Shown piece after piece: positions 49,108 through 61,599 of a stretch of DNA of 64,000 nt; the first letter of the stretch is position 1, and every line of letters begins with the position of its first letter. The DNA comes from Bimuria novae-zelandiae CBS 107.79 (lineage: Eukaryota; Ascomycota; Dothideomycetes; Pleosporales; Didymosphaeriaceae): contig ML976663.1 in assembly GCA_010015655.1 (NCBI GenBank), positions 947,359 through 1,011,358 on the forward strand, given 5' to 3'. A model generated the notes under the pieces. That model searched no databases. It was not told the DNA's origin and saw nothing but the letters and a program-made list of their open reading frames with translations. The translations under genes were made by a program, and so were the position numbers.

Positions 49108-49599
49108 TGGCAATGGTGATGAAGGCATTTCCTTTTGTTGTAATAGGTACAGCCGATAGGTAGGGCTAGGTTCGTTTGTATATCTCTGTGTCTAAAAGTA
49201 ATGATATTATTATGATTAAACCTCTTCTTTTGGACGCAGAGTGTGATGCTTTGATCGCTAGGTTGGTGTTTTTAGAGTATAAAGTCTCTCTACTATTTTG
49301 TACGGTCGTCGGTGGAGGGGTGCGGGGTTTGCACTGGTTTGTTCTTGATATGGCTGTCACACTACCGTATTGCACACTCTACGCTCCTGCACACTCTGCG
49401 CTCCTGCACACCACCGGCCCTAATAATAATAATCGACAGCAGTGCATTCGTCAAATCTCGAATAGACTCAGTCCGTCGTTTTTTGCTCCTGAAAACAACG
49501 ATTTAGATGGCCCTTTGGGCGTGTGCGTGTGCGCATGCGCAGCTCGGTACCAAACATTATTAAGTCGAATCGCGAGACTTCTCTTCTAGGCTTTAAAAA

Positions 49600-51420
49600 C
49601 ACGTGCGTAAGGCAGTAAGTAAGGGTAATTAATTTAACAAAAGTTAGTATAAAATATTAAAAAAAGAAGTTAAAAGATGAAATTTAATTTTATTATTTAT
49701 TAAGGAAGAACGACGAAGTAGACCTGTAGAATAAAGTTCTTTAGTAACTTTTACTAAGCCGTCCTAACGAGGACAAGATTTAAGCCCTCTAATTAGCTGG
49801 AAAAAAATCATATCTAGCGATTTAATTAGATGTTAAAAACCAACGTATAATAGTTATTATGTTATAGTGTTTTAAAGTTTTTCTTAGTATCTATATATTA
49901 AAGGTTAGGGACAGTAGTAACGTAGTATAATTAATATAGAGTTATATAGTATATTATATAAGAGACGAATCGCTGCTAAGGAGTTCTCCTAGTAGATAAG
50001 ATTATATACCTAGTATTATATAATCCCGCACTAGTGCGCGACTCTAAGTTATTATATCGGCGCTAGTTACTCAAAGAATCTGTTTAGGCGTTTTTACTTA
50101 GAGACATATGGGAGTGCGTGGATAAGAATATAGTCAAGAATGCTTTAAGTACTAATAGGCCTAGTATAAAAGGATACTAAAAAGGTACTAAACTATATAT
50201 AAAGTATTTAGTAAATATTATTTTAGAAAACTAAATAATAAGGAGTAAGGAAGTTATCTAATAAATTTAAAGGCTAGTCTAATAAGGAATCTTAGTAAAA
50301 GGGATATATAATAAGTCTAATAAGGGTCTAATATAGAATAGTATTAGAAAAACAATTTTAAAAACTAAAGTTAATCTAAATTAGAGTAGTGTTAGGGAAA
50401 CAGATTAAATCGCGTGACTTTATAAGTTAGCAACTGAATGGCTGTATTACAATAATGAGTTTTAATATTATTTATTCTCTATATATGTTCTCGTTTCGAG
50501 GGGCATAAACTAGTCTAATTTGGACAAAAATGGTATTAACTGGCCTAAATAAGGATAGTTTAGTAACCTTTAGTAGCGCGTAGGCCTAAGCGTTACGTTT
50601 ACCCTAAGTAAGATTTACTTTATCACTTACTTTAGGCTTGTATTAACGCGATAAGGCCCTAGCGTGGCCACTAGCACTAGCGATAAGTACGGTAGCTTAT
50701 AAAAAGCTTTTTATAATAATAAACTTTTTTTAACCTACTTTTTACTTTCTATCCTACTAGAAGCGCACGCTTTAGCCTACTACTATTTTATTATAATTAC
50801 TAACGCTAAAAGTAGTACGAATCCCTTTTAATAGTTTAATTAATATTCTAGTTAGCTGCCTTTTTTATAGCTATATTACTAACTAACGGGACTTAGTAGT
50901 GCTTATTTACGCTAAGAATTACCTGTTTATATTAATCTCGCCTTTATAAGCGTTACTATAACGATCTATAAGTAAAAGGATAGTTGTTATAAGTCGAAAT
51001 TTTTAGTTATTACTAGTTTACTCTATACTTAGTATATTAATATCTTCTTAAATAATAAGTTAAATGTTATTAACAAGTATTACTGGTTTCTCTATATAGA
51101 TTATTAGAGGCTTTTTTATTTTAAAAAGTTATATAACGCAAAACTTTATACTATCTATATATAAGAAATAGTACTATTAGTAGTAAGAATATAAGTAAGA
51201 GTAGATATTTATAGAGCTTCTTAACTAGTAGATTAACGGAGTCCTAGGTATTATTTAGTAGATAATTAAGTATAGTAGAGATAACTATTTTTATAATAGT
51301 AATAATTAAAATCTACCTTTGTTACTAAATCTTAAGCTTTAAATTGCCTAAATAGGTAATTAAGTAATTTTTTATTATCTATATATTAAAAATCCTAAAG
51401 AAAATTCCTTTTACATAAGG
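49600..51420. mobile_element. RIP-degraded AT-rich relic
   Basis: About 1.8 kb of TA-rich DNA with stops in all frames and very few CpA or TpG, between GC-balanced DNA on both sides. It must be an old repeat. I could not identify ends, target duplication or a protein domain. It separates the deacetylase-like gene from the secreted-repeat gene. Confidence 0.6.
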
Positions 51421-51981
51421 ATTTGTACGCGTGGGCGATATTTGGTGGGGAGCCAAGAATGCGCACGTCCTCACTAAAAACGAGCTCCTCGTAATGTCAC
51501 AGCATGCGCATTGACCAACATTCGGGAGACCAAATAAGCACCGGTCCACCTTTGAAGCCGCATTCCGAGCACAATCGGCCCTCGATACACAATCAAGTGG
51601 CGAAATGCTACCTTTTGGCTCTCCTCATACCTCAAATTATAGCCGAGGAAGAAGCCACGACAATAACGAAGACAAATAGATCAATTCTGGTGTTGCTAGA
51701 TAGATCTCCGGTCACCATCCATAAATCTCATCTCGACCCTATAGCATGAGAAAATCAAGAGCGCATCTGTCACAAAGAAAACAAGACATTGTATGAACGA
51801 GATATTACCTGGGTGGGATTTCCCGCAAAGATGCTATCCTGTTCAGACAAACTTCCGCTCGTATGCTACACTAGATCTAAATCACCGTAGATGACTGTCA
51901 CTCCAGACCCAGATTGGTCTCCTGCTTCTCTGATCCCATCCCATTATCAGGCAACCAAGAGCTAACCCCGCAGGCCGCCGC

Positions 51982-53170
51982 TCAGCCCCCATAACACTTT
52001 GTGCACCCAGCATACCAAGGCAAATTGCCTTTGAAATGTTCACCGTGGAACTCATCGTCCTGAAGAGGCACATGAGCGCACACGGTAGTGCTAACCACCG
52101 ACTCCTTGTAGAAATCGCAGGTGTAATGACTCTTCACTTGCACGCTTTTGATTTTGCCGTAATAATTGTTTTCTGTGGTGAGAAGGACCATATCGCCTCG
52201 GAAAGATGATTCGGTGTACCCGCATCCCGCCTCCGCAGAGTCAGGGCACACTTTGGGTGGGGTCTTAGGCGGTTTGTTGGTCGAGAAGCAGTACGTGCAG
52301 CCCGCATACCAGGGAAGACTTCCCTTGAAACCATCCAGATTGATGAACTCGTCGTTGCTTCCGTCGGGGGAGTGGCTGCACTTGGTGTTGCTGTTGTCAA
52401 TGTCAGCGAAGAGCTAAAATTGGAAAGGAGATTTCCTCACTTGTAGAAATTACACGCGTAACCCTTGCAAACCTGAATTTGGAGTCAGCCGATTCAGATC
52501 TGAGCTACTTGGAGGGAACGTACTTTGGCACTCTTGAAGGTCGTCATGATGTGGCCGTTGTATTGGGATCCAAGGGTCAGAGGCACTGCGTCGCCTCGGA
52601 AGGTGTCTTGAGTGTACCCACATCCGGCCTCGCCTTCGGAGGGAGGTTTAGTGGACCAGGATCCAGCATCAAGGGTGTCGCGTTTTGCACCAGCTTCCGT
52701 TGCCAAATTCCCAGGCAACGAGCAATCGAATTTATCAGCTCTGCGGCTTAAGTCTCCTTGCCACCCACTGTATGGTCCGTCCCGGCCAATTAGACAGCGA
52801 CAGCCTAGATACGGGAAGTCAGACAAGGCTCTCTTCTAAAAATGCACGTGCACATACCACTGGAGGCTTTAGCGCTTTGAGCACCCGGCTGGGGGATCGA
52901 CCGTATAACGCCATCGCCTTGAAGTGCAATCGGATGGTCCCTGAGACCTTTGTTGGTATAGCCGTAGCCACAGTACAGCGTCTCGGGGGCTCGAAGCGAC
53001 AGGGATCTATCGACATCGGCTGCTTTTGCTTCCGGGTCAGGCACATTGGAAGACGGCGCAACAACGGAGTCCCGAGCACCCACAGCGTCCTCACCCTCAG
53101 GAATGGCGCGAGCGAGGACCGAGGAGGCGAGCACGGCAAGGACGCCGATGAAGGCCGTGAGAAGGCGCAT
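51982..53170 (-). CDS. Secreted 16-cysteine protein with three internal repeats (effector candidate)
   Basis: Four exons (53170-52858, 52804-52524, 52472-52441, 52390-51982) give 344 residues; introns are 53, 51 and 50 nt. Residues 1-20 form a signal peptide; 21-62 are an acidic, Ala-rich prosegment. Then come three related repeats. Repeat one is at about 67-135 (CGYGYTNKGLRDHPI). Repeat two is at 165-243 (GCGYTQDTFRGD to FKGSLPWYAGCTYC). Repeat three is at 264-341 (GCGYTESSFRGD to FKGNLPWYAGCTKC). Sixteen cysteines follow the signal peptide, mostly at matching places, so disulfides are likely. One N-glycosylation site is at Asn209. I do not recognise the family. Size, secretion, cysteines and position next to an AT-rich tract are typical of effector-type genes in Dothideomycetes, but no activity can be inferred. 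Confidence 0.75.
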
Positions 53171-53577
53171 GTTGTGAGAAATCGCCGTCGGGCGAGAGAG
53201 TTGATTGAATTGGGAGTCGAGGTAGAGTAGAGAAAGGCGGAGAGCTAAAGGAACAGCTCTTCTAAGCTATCCAGAGTCTCGAGAGAGCAAACGGGCGGCA
53301 AACGTCAGGTAAAGGTGGAAAGAGCGTCCACGTGCGCGCGTGCCGAAGAAAAGGTGGGAGCGCCTCGTGGAACAGCGGCTCGTTAAAAGAGGTTTCAATG
53401 TACGCGCTGTCCGTGAGCCAACTCTGTGACATTAACTATCGTAACGAGTTTTGGCCGTGTCACTCGTAACCCGACCGCGGAACGAACGCACTAACGTAAG
53501 TAGAGGGTATAATTTCTATCATTCGAGGTCCGCACTCGTCTATGGTGTGTCGCACTTTCCGATCAAACATCTCTTCT

Positions 53578-54258
53578 CTAATTCGGCACCTTGTTGTGCC
53601 TCTTTCTCCAACTCCTCACCCCAGCGTCTATCTCGTTGATCGTCACGCCGTCTCTCACAAGCTGCATAACCACCCCAAGCACCTCCACGTTCTTATTCCG
53701 GCTCTCGTCGTCAAAGAACAACACCTCATCGTACGCGATCCCTGTATCCCTATGTATCCGCTCGAAATGTGTCTGCTTGTTGCCGGGATATATTTGCAGG
53801 TGGTCAAAGTAGTCTATCGCGCGTTGTGACGGGCCCGAGGAGGAACTGGGTATTTTGAGGAGCTTGAGCATTTCGCGACCGAGATCGGGGGCGTGCGTGC
53901 GCGAAGCGGCACCGATGAGGATGCCTTTTTGCTTGAGCTTGAACACGTCAGCGAAACTCTATGCAGACTCTCTGGAGTCGCGTACCGCGTCTAGTATGCC
54001 TCCGACGTCCGAATAGAAGCCGAAGCCCTCGCCATATCGGTCCTTTACTTTCAGTCCGCCTTCCTGCGCCTTGAGCGGCCCTGTGACGTGCGTATCAACC
54101 CAGAACGGCCAAAGCGTATAGTCTAGATCAAATACAACGATTTTGGGTAGCGGGAGGCCATCGGTGAAGGTCGCCGGCCATGCGGTTTTCTGGGGAAGCG
54201 TAGTGGTCGTGGTCGTGGCGTCGCTGCCGGCTGTTGAATTGACCCCGCGGCGGGGCAT
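53578..54258 (-). CDS. HAD phosphatase, MDP-1 (magnesium-dependent phosphatase 1) type
   Basis: Two exons (54258-53986, 53937-53578) give 210 residues. The 48-nt intron (53985-53938, GTACGC..CGCTGAC..AAG) is in phase and holds a TAG; removing it gives GILDALKQKGILIGAASRT. HAD motifs are all there: FDLDYTLWPFWVD with the DxD nucleophile, the Ser/Thr motif in GAASRTHAP, the Lys in GNKQTHF and FFDDESRN. Family members act on phosphotyrosine or protein-bound and small-sugar phosphates; the cellular substrate is uncertain. The ATG at 54258 is chosen over a codon 11 residues upstream because it opens the conserved part more directly. It lies 407 bp upstream of the secreted-repeat gene and on the same strand. 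Confidence 0.88.
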
Positions 54259-54765
54259 CGTGGACTGATGGTATAGGCAGGAAAAAATCACGGCAACAAA
54301 TTATATGAAGAAAAATACCGAAGGTATTGCAGTGTGCCGTGCGAAAAAATCATTCAATTTGTGCTGGTAGCAGTTAAAGTCCATCACGAAAGATTGTGGC
54401 TTGTTGTGGCGTCATTACGTCATCACGCATGCTCCGGAAGTCGACGATTCACCCGAGCTTACGTTCCTTTTCTTGTACAATGAAGATAACACATACATGA
54501 GTAGCTGTGCACATACTAATACCATACTACTATTTGTTCATGACCGGCTCCTTTTGATTCTAGACTCTGTCTAGCGCTCACTCGCCCATGTGCACTTTAA
54601 GTCTTCCCGGGTGAAGTGCTACACTCGGCTTTTCGATCCAATGCAGTCGAAAAGGATCCCGTGTCTCGAATTATAGACTATTAAGAGTATAGGGCTGATG
54701 TAAGCCGTGTTGGATTTCATGGGCAATAACAACTTTATCCAGCGGCGCAGTACTCCTTCCAAACT
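54259..54765. other. Spacer between the phosphatase gene and the broken P450
   Basis: About 500 bp without a supported gene; probably the promoter of the phosphatase gene on the minus strand and old 5' flank of the P450. Confidence 0.5.
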
Positions 54766-56421
54766 TTGATATTAAGCAAAGTACGTCCCGGTCATGTTGG
54801 CTCTGGGTTTCACTCCCATGTTTCTAAACATACTGCAAGATCATTAGCAACGTGTTACAAAGCCCCACGGTCGTTTGCAGGTCTCACATTTTTCGCATTC
54901 GTATTCGTCGCTACACTCTTGCGAAGCAAGCAGCAAGACGCCCAAGCTCGCAAGAATGGGTTCGCTCCACCAAACAAATACCGGTCGATCGATCCATTCT
55001 TGGGAATAGACTACATTGTCAGAATGTACAGTGATTATTCTATCATGCAGCGTAACCGACTTCACTACGGGAAGACATTTATCGTCAAGTCTTTGGTCTC
55101 AAAGCCCCGGATCGTTACCTCTGATGTGGACAATATTCAGAAAGTCTTCGCCAGTGCGGACAACGAATTCAGTGTTTCCTAGCGCAGAACACCTTTTGAG
55201 CCATTCACTAATCGTGGGATGTTGACGGAAGATGGTGATGCCTGGCGGCTTCCGAGAAAGTGGATACGACCCGTTTTCGCGAAGACACATGTAGCAAATC
55301 TAGAGTTCTATGGGAAGATAGTGGATCATATCCTCGAGCAGATACCTGGTGACGGGCAAACCGTGGATATGCACCCCATCTTATTGAAAACTGTAAGTAG
55401 AGCACCGACGTGCGGTGTACTAGAAACTGTTACTGAAATTGCTACTACAGTTTATGAACAGCGCTCTACACTTTGCTCTCGGATATGACGCGATAAACCA
55501 ACATCAGATGCCCCACTTTCCCGCGATGAGTTTATGAGCCTTTGGAGAGACGGTATGCAAGGCATCGCCATGCGGCTGTCGCCCGGTCGTCTTCTGGCTC
55601 GGCTCTTCCCGATGACTAAATTCAAGGAATCGTGCGTGAAGGTGCATGAATTTGTCGACTTCCACGTGAAGAAAGCCACCGCAGCCGGCATCAAGAAGGA
55701 CAAAGCCCAAGCTGGAGTGGACGTACTGCTCGCACAGACTGAAGATCGCACCCTTATTCGCGCCATGGGTGTACAGTCAATTATCGGAGCCTAGGACACG
55801 ACTTCCGTCCTCGTGAGCAATACCATCCATCTGCTTGCACGACACCCAGCGTTTTGGAAGGAGCTCAGGGAAGAAGTATTGAAGTATGGTGATGATCTGT
55901 TCGTGTTCGATGCTTTGCGTAGCAACGAGACTATCCAGAACATACTCACTGAGTGTAAGTCGTTGCCCTCAAGACCACGGGACCGAAATTTAACTACTGT
56001 TCCAGCACTCCGACTCCGTCCCATCTTCTCTGCCATCGACCGTATCGCTCTCCGCGACACCGCCTTGCCCACCGGCGGTGGCCCAGACTCCGCTTCCCCC
56101 ATTCTCGTCAAATCCGGAACCATTGTTAGCGCAGCCTTCTACAATCTTCACCGGGAGCCATCTGTCTACGTCCCTGACATCGAGGCATTTAGCCCACACT
56201 GCTGGAAGACCATCAAGCCAAGTCAATGGCAATTCACCCCGTTTGGGGTCGGTCCGCGCAATTGCATGGGTAGGGAGAAGAGTCTAGTGGAGGCGGCTTA
56301 TCTGCTGGCGAAGCTGGCGGGTGGATTTGAGACGCTGGAAACGAGGGATGAAAGGCTATGGATAGGGAAGATAACGATGACGTGTGCGAATAAGTATGGG
56401 TGCCTAGTCGGGTTCAAGTGA
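54766..56421 (+). pseudogene. Cytochrome P450 (CYP52-clan-like), inactivated
   Basis: The protein can be followed from a membrane anchor (FAGLTFFAFVFVATLL) through KTFIVKSLVSKPRIVT, GDAWRLPRKWIRPVF, an I-helix ending DTTSVLVSNT, and ALRLRP to the heme loop FGVGPRNCMG. Breaks seen: TAG at 55180 in SVS-stop-RRTPFEPF; a one-base loss near 55493 between FALGYDA and KPTSDAPLSRDEF; TAG at 55792 inside the I-helix (IIGA-stop-DTT). The N-terminus has no in-frame ATG, and a short frame starting at 54795 (MLALGFTPM) is shifted. Both stops fit CAG to TAG. Introns at 55394-55449 and 55954-56005 look normal. The layout resembles CYP52/CYP539 alkane and fatty-acid hydroxylases. The gene is probably dead, though sequencing errors could explain single breaks. 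Confidence 0.8.
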
Positions 56422-57624
56422 TGGTAACGACTTGATATCGAGCTGTTCTGGGAAGCCTTTGCATGATTTAGGTTACATGCAAAGCTTTTGCTGGGGATCA
56501 ACAAGCGTCAGCGGTTCCAACCCTCAATACGTGCTTCTTCTTCACCAAACTTACCTTACCTTCCGTTACTACATTGGTGTGAAAGGCGGACTGGAAGAAT
56601 CGAGTTCATACCGGCAGTCCCCTCGCGTGCAGCGTAACATCGGGCAGCGCAACCCTGCAGGATGCACCATCACAACATCATCTCCGTGGCAGCACTTGAG
56701 GTGTTCACAAGTCGCTCATGCCACGCAGCGACCTATCAGCTGGCGCCCATGAATGCAGGGACATTGCGGGAACCACCCCGCAGCACACCTTCCTTTTCCT
56801 GCTGAACCGTTGACCACAACAACCATCACACGGTCAGACCTGGCATCGTGAACAGCGTATGCGCAGTCGGGATGTTTCTTTGGAAGGCAACCCGTCGGTC
56901 TTCCCTAGCAGCCGTGTTTGCCATAGTCTCCTCCTTTTCAGCACGTCTCGCGCGAGTCTCATCATGATCGCCCTCACACAAGCAGCAGGTCGTAACAATG
57001 ATACATTTGCTAGCGGCTATGCGTCACTGTGTCACACCGAGAACATCTTTGTTTATCGTGCTCCATCGTGTCGGCAGGTAAGCAATGATCGGCCGGTAAT
57101 CTTGCGAAGGACTCTCGCAGTCCTGCACCTTAAACGCTCCTTCCGTACGTGTTCCGTACGGGACGAGGCTGTGTATTTCCATCTCTAAATTCGCGTCATG
57201 AGGATGTCTATCCCTGCACTAATCGCCTGCCTGTGCGCCGGAAAGGCATACATGCAGCCAGCCCCCGCACCTCGACCAGGAACGGTACATCTGCACGTCG
57301 ACGCCGTTCTCCATTACCACTGGCTCTATAAGAGCAAGAAGGCAGGCAACGGTGGTGGTGCGCGAGAATCCGGGGTTAAGCCACCATTTTTCGAATCATC
57401 TGCGGGTGAAGCGCGAGGTCAGCGGGGCGTTATGTGCCTGAGGTGCTCTTAGTAGGCGGGGCGTGAAGGCTGACCCCTGTCACTTGCCTTCCAGGTCACT
57501 TCAACTTCACATCAAATGAAGTCCCGCCCCCACATAACTATAAGAGTCGGCTGCCGGCGGCTCTCTCCACCTTCGCCCTTACGCTCGGCTCGGTTTGCGT
57601 CCTAAACCAAACAACCCCGTCAAC
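56422..57624. other. Intergenic region upstream of the alpha-glucosidase gene
   Basis: About 1.2 kb. One ATG frame at 57198-57452 starts with a hydrophobic stretch (MRMSIPALIACLCAG) but continues as low-complexity, domain-free sequence and I do not call it a gene. A TATA-like CTATAAGA lies about 85 bp before the ATG at 57625. Confidence 0.45.
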
Positions 57625-60496
57625 ATGCGAGTCCCGCACCTTGCTTTGGGCCTGTTCGCCGGCGCGCCCTTCGCGGTTGCTGTTCCCACTCAGTCTAGCA
57701 CACTTGTCGCACGCGATGGCGCGTCCGTCAACGACTGCCCTGGTTACGAAGCGTCGAACGTGGTCAATTCAGATGCGGGCCTCACCGCTGACCTCACCCT
57801 CGCCGGAGACGTCTGTAATGCCTACGGCGACGACCTCCAGGACCTGAAACTTGTCGTGGAGTATCAAACCAGTGAGTCACGGTTTTAACAGCCATTTCAA
57901 AGCCTAGACGCGCTCTCGCGTAAAGCTAAAAGTTGGCCTTTGTATTGCTCATCTTGGGGTAACACACCGGCGATTAATCTTTACACGAGAGACGTGGCAT
58001 TGTGGGTCCTAGAGTAACACAGACTACTATACTGATACGTCTGCAGAGGATCGTCTTCATGTCAAGATCTACGACAAGGACGAACAGGTCTATCAGATCC
58101 AGGAGGAGCTTGTCCAGCGACCACCCCACAACAAGACACCCTCCAGCGATGCTGACCTCGAGTTCAAGCTGGTCGAAAAGCCGTTCTCCTTCACAGTAAC
58201 TCGCAAAGAGAACGGCGAGATACTCTTCGATACTTCTGGCTCCCAGTTGGTCTTTGAGTCGCAATACCTTCGCGTGCGAACCAGCCTACCCAAAAATCCG
58301 AATATATACGGCCTGGGTGAACACAGTGACACTTTCCGTCTGCCCAATGTCAACTACCGTCGCACGCTCTGGAACGCAGAATCGCCGTTCATCCCGCGCA
58401 ACTCCAATCTCTACGGCTCTCACCCCGTCTACTTCGATCACCGAGGTAGCAAGGGTACACATGGTGTCTTCTTACTAAATGCGAATGGTATGGCTGTCAT
58501 TCTCAATGTGACCGATTCGGGAGAACAATACCTGGAATACAATACCATTGGCGGTATCGTTGATCTCTACTTTCTGGCTGGTAAACAACCTGCCGAGGTC
58601 TCCAAACAATATGCCGATACGGTTGGCTACTCCGCAATGTATCCGTACTGGACCTTCGGTTTCCACCAGTGCAAGTACGGTTACTGGGACGTCAACATGG
58701 TTGCTGAGGTCGTCGGGAACTACTCCACTGCCGGCATTCCTTTGGAAGTCATGTGGACGGATATCGATTACATGGACCTCCGTCAAGACTTCACCACCGA
58801 TCCGGAGCGTTTCCCTATGAACAAGATGCGGGAGCTAGTCAGCACCCTTCATTCCCGGGGACAGCGTTATGTTCTCATCCTCGATCCAGGCGTCCACTTG
58901 AAGGAGGGTTACTCAACGTACGAGAAAGGTCACGAGATGGGCGTCTTCCTCAAGAACCGCGATGGTTCCGATTATCTCGGTATACAGTGGGCCGGTACTG
59001 TCGCATGGCCTGATTGGCTCGCACCAAACACATCGAAGTGGTGGGCCGACGAAATTGTAACGGCCTTCAACGCTGACTCGGGTATTGATCTTGATGGCAT
59101 CTGGGTTGATATGAACGAAGCGTCGAACTTCTGTGGCAATGTTGATTGCAACCCTATGAACCCCGGTGGCAATCCTCCCGCGCCCAAGTTTGACCCGCGT
59201 CCAAACACTGGTCGCCCTATTCCAGGCTTCCCGGAATCCTTCCAACCTAACAAGCGATCGCTAGATGCTCGTCAAGGTGACAAGTACAAGGGTCTTCCGA
59301 ATCGAGATCTTCTCGTTGCGAGGTACGATCCTGTAAATCATGTAGGTGACCTCTCGTCTAGCACCATCTGGACCAACACCACCAACTATGATGGAACGGT
59401 GCAATACGATACCCATAACCTGCATGGTCACTCGATGTCCCGTGTAACGTATGACGCTATGCTTGCTCGCCGTCCAGGTCTTCGACCCATGGTCCTCACC
59501 CGCTCGACATTTGCCGGCACCGGCCGCAAAGCCACGCACTGGTTCGGTGACAACTACTCTGCCTGGGACGACTACCGTATCTCCATCCAACAAATGCTCG
59601 CTTGGGTGCCTATGCATCAGATGCCAATGGTCGGCTCAGACGTATGTGGTTTCAATGGAAATGCGGACGAATACATGTGCGCGCGGTGGGCCATGATGGC
59701 CGCCTTCCAACCTTTCTACCGCAACCATGCTGAGTTTTCCTCCGTCCCGCAAGAGTTTTACCAGTGGAAGCTCACCACAGCTGCCGCGAAGAAGGCCATC
59801 GACACCCGGTATAAATTGATCGATTACGCATATACTGCACTGTACTACCAAACCGCAAAGGGTACGCCAATGATCAACCCTGTGTTCTTCCTCTACCCAG
59901 AAGACGCGAACACGTTCGGCATCCAGACCCAATGGTTTTACGGCGATGCGCTTTTGATATCACCCGTGACGACCGACTATTCCGATGCGGTCACGTTCTA
60001 TCTACCGAAAGATACCTTCTATGATTACTGGACTGGCGAGCGCGTACAAGGCCAAGGCGCAAACGTCACGCGCACAGGTGTCTCGTACACCGACATACCC
60101 GTGCACATCCGCGGCGGTACCATCGTCCCGCAGCGCAACAAGAGCGCCAACACAACCACCGAGCTGCGCAAACAAGACTTCGTTTTCCTCATCGCGCCCG
60201 ATGCAAACGGCAAAGCTACCGGCCGCTTGTACCTCGACGAAGGCGAGAAGCTCAGGCAGGACAAGGTCACCGAGCTCACCATTACCTACAACAATGGGCA
60301 GATTAGTGTGGCAGGCCCCGCGAAATACCCCGGCTTGAAGGGCGAGAGTATCAGGCTGAAGAGCTTCAAGGTACTTGGGCAGGAGGGTCTCCAGCAAGGT
60401 GATTTGGGAGAGGGCTCGACGTTGGACCCGGAGACCGGCGCCGTCACGGTGGAGGGGTCGTGGAGTCTGAATGAGGAGTTTGAGACGCACATTTAG
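57625..60496 (+). CDS. agdC: Secreted GH31 alpha/beta-glucosidase (agdC type)
   Basis: Two exons (57625-57871, 58047-60496) give 898 residues, the usual length of Aspergillus AgdC-type enzymes. It hydrolyses terminal glucose from oligosaccharides outside the cell. A signal peptide occupies about residues 1-20. The N-terminal domain has the typical GLTADLTLAG..CNAYG..DLKLVVEYQT. The GH31 barrel includes WTDIDYMD, the nucleophile Asp437 in GIWVDMNEASNFC and the acid/base Asp584 in THWFGDN. C-terminal beta-domains follow (IPVHIRGGTIVPQR). The single intron is 175 nt, three times the local norm. The junction gives EYQT-K-DRLHVKIYD; a micro-exon or two short introns inside it are possible. No AmyR-type site was securely seen upstream. 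Confidence 0.93.
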
Positions 60497-61072
60497 TGTG
60501 CTCCACAAGTCGAGCGATTCGAAGGACATTTTCGTCGCGCGCGTTCTTAAAACGAGCGGCATGTACATGGATACCGCATAGCATTGGTAGGCGTCTGGCG
60601 CACATGAGCATGGGCATTTACACGATATGGGATGTTTGCGTAAGACAACTTCGCATGGACCTCTTGCGATTGTCAATTTCGTGTGTCCGTAATGCACGAT
60701 TATTTCCAGACATTAGTGGCCTTCGTGGTCACTTTGGGGACTGCACTTCCATCTTACAAATGTTCATCAGTGGTACGAACAAATGAATTACACCACACAG
60801 GTTCATTGACATGACACATGTGCACTTGTAGTGTTTTTGGTACCAATAAATTCATGGGCCGATGTGCTCGTATGAAGAATATATAAAACCTGTTTATTGC
60901 ACACCGTCTGCCATGTGGCGTCTACATGTCACTCCAATCTCTGGATATAGGAGATCATCAGAACATGTGTCTGAAACCTATTCAAAAATAACCTGCCGCC
61001 AGTATCGCCGTCGAGGTCCAACCTCTTCTCTTCCAAACAAGCTAGTCGTCGCCAGGCAGTACAGGTTCTCCA
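60497..61072. other. 3' flank of the glucosidase gene
   Basis: No supported gene; AT-richer than the coding region but not RIP-degraded. Confidence 0.5.
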
Positions 61073-61573
61073 TTATTGGCGTGGACTAGCTCTGACAGTA
61101 TAAGGCAACACACTGATCAAGAACCCCAGCCACAGTCGCTGAGCGCTGGCCTGTATTTGTTGCAGGACGGCTGCGCGATACCTTGCAATATCCTTCTCCA
61201 GAACCGCAGCCATGCGCTCACGCGCCAGATACGGTGCCAGATCTAACAGCCGATCGTAGTCTTGGTGAATACTGCCATTGTGGAGCACCTGCAGCCGCGT
61301 TCGGATTTCATCAGCAGGCTCGAAGATGAGCATCAACCTACTTGAAAATGAGTGCGACCCCGTCGTGTTCTGGAGCTCGATCGGTGGCTGCAACCATCTG
61401 AGGATCTTATCACAGGCGTCGAGCATATCCTGAGGATCGATACTCCCTTCTCTAGGAGGCTCTTCACCAATGGCTTCGTATAATTGTCGTAATGCACGCT
61501 CTGTCTCTTCGTCGGCGGCATTGGCGCTAGCGCTGGCGCTAGGCGCAGGTATTGTCGTTTCGTAAATTCCCGT
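61073..61573 (-). pseudogene. C-terminal remnant of an unknown protein at the edge of an AT-rich block
   Basis: An open minus-strand frame of 166 codons from 61573 to a stop at 61073. It starts with a low-complexity PAPSASASANAADEE segment, then ERALRQLYEAIGEEPP..DPQDMLDACDKILRWLQ, and a helical part with LARERMAAVLEKDIARYRAAVLQQIQ. No ATG lies between the upstream stop (61576-61574) and the Met at 61426. The 5' part is therefore missing, either in an exon I cannot find or removed by the AT-rich DNA that begins 50 bp upstream. If it starts at Met 61426 it is a 117-residue protein. I do not recognise the family. Confidence 0.5.
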
Positions 61574-61599
61574 TCACCATGTGACCTGCCCCACATGTT

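Noticed and set aside
57198..57452. A small secreted protein gene.
   Set aside because: Only the first 15 residues look like a signal peptide; the rest is low complexity and no intron or homologue supports it.
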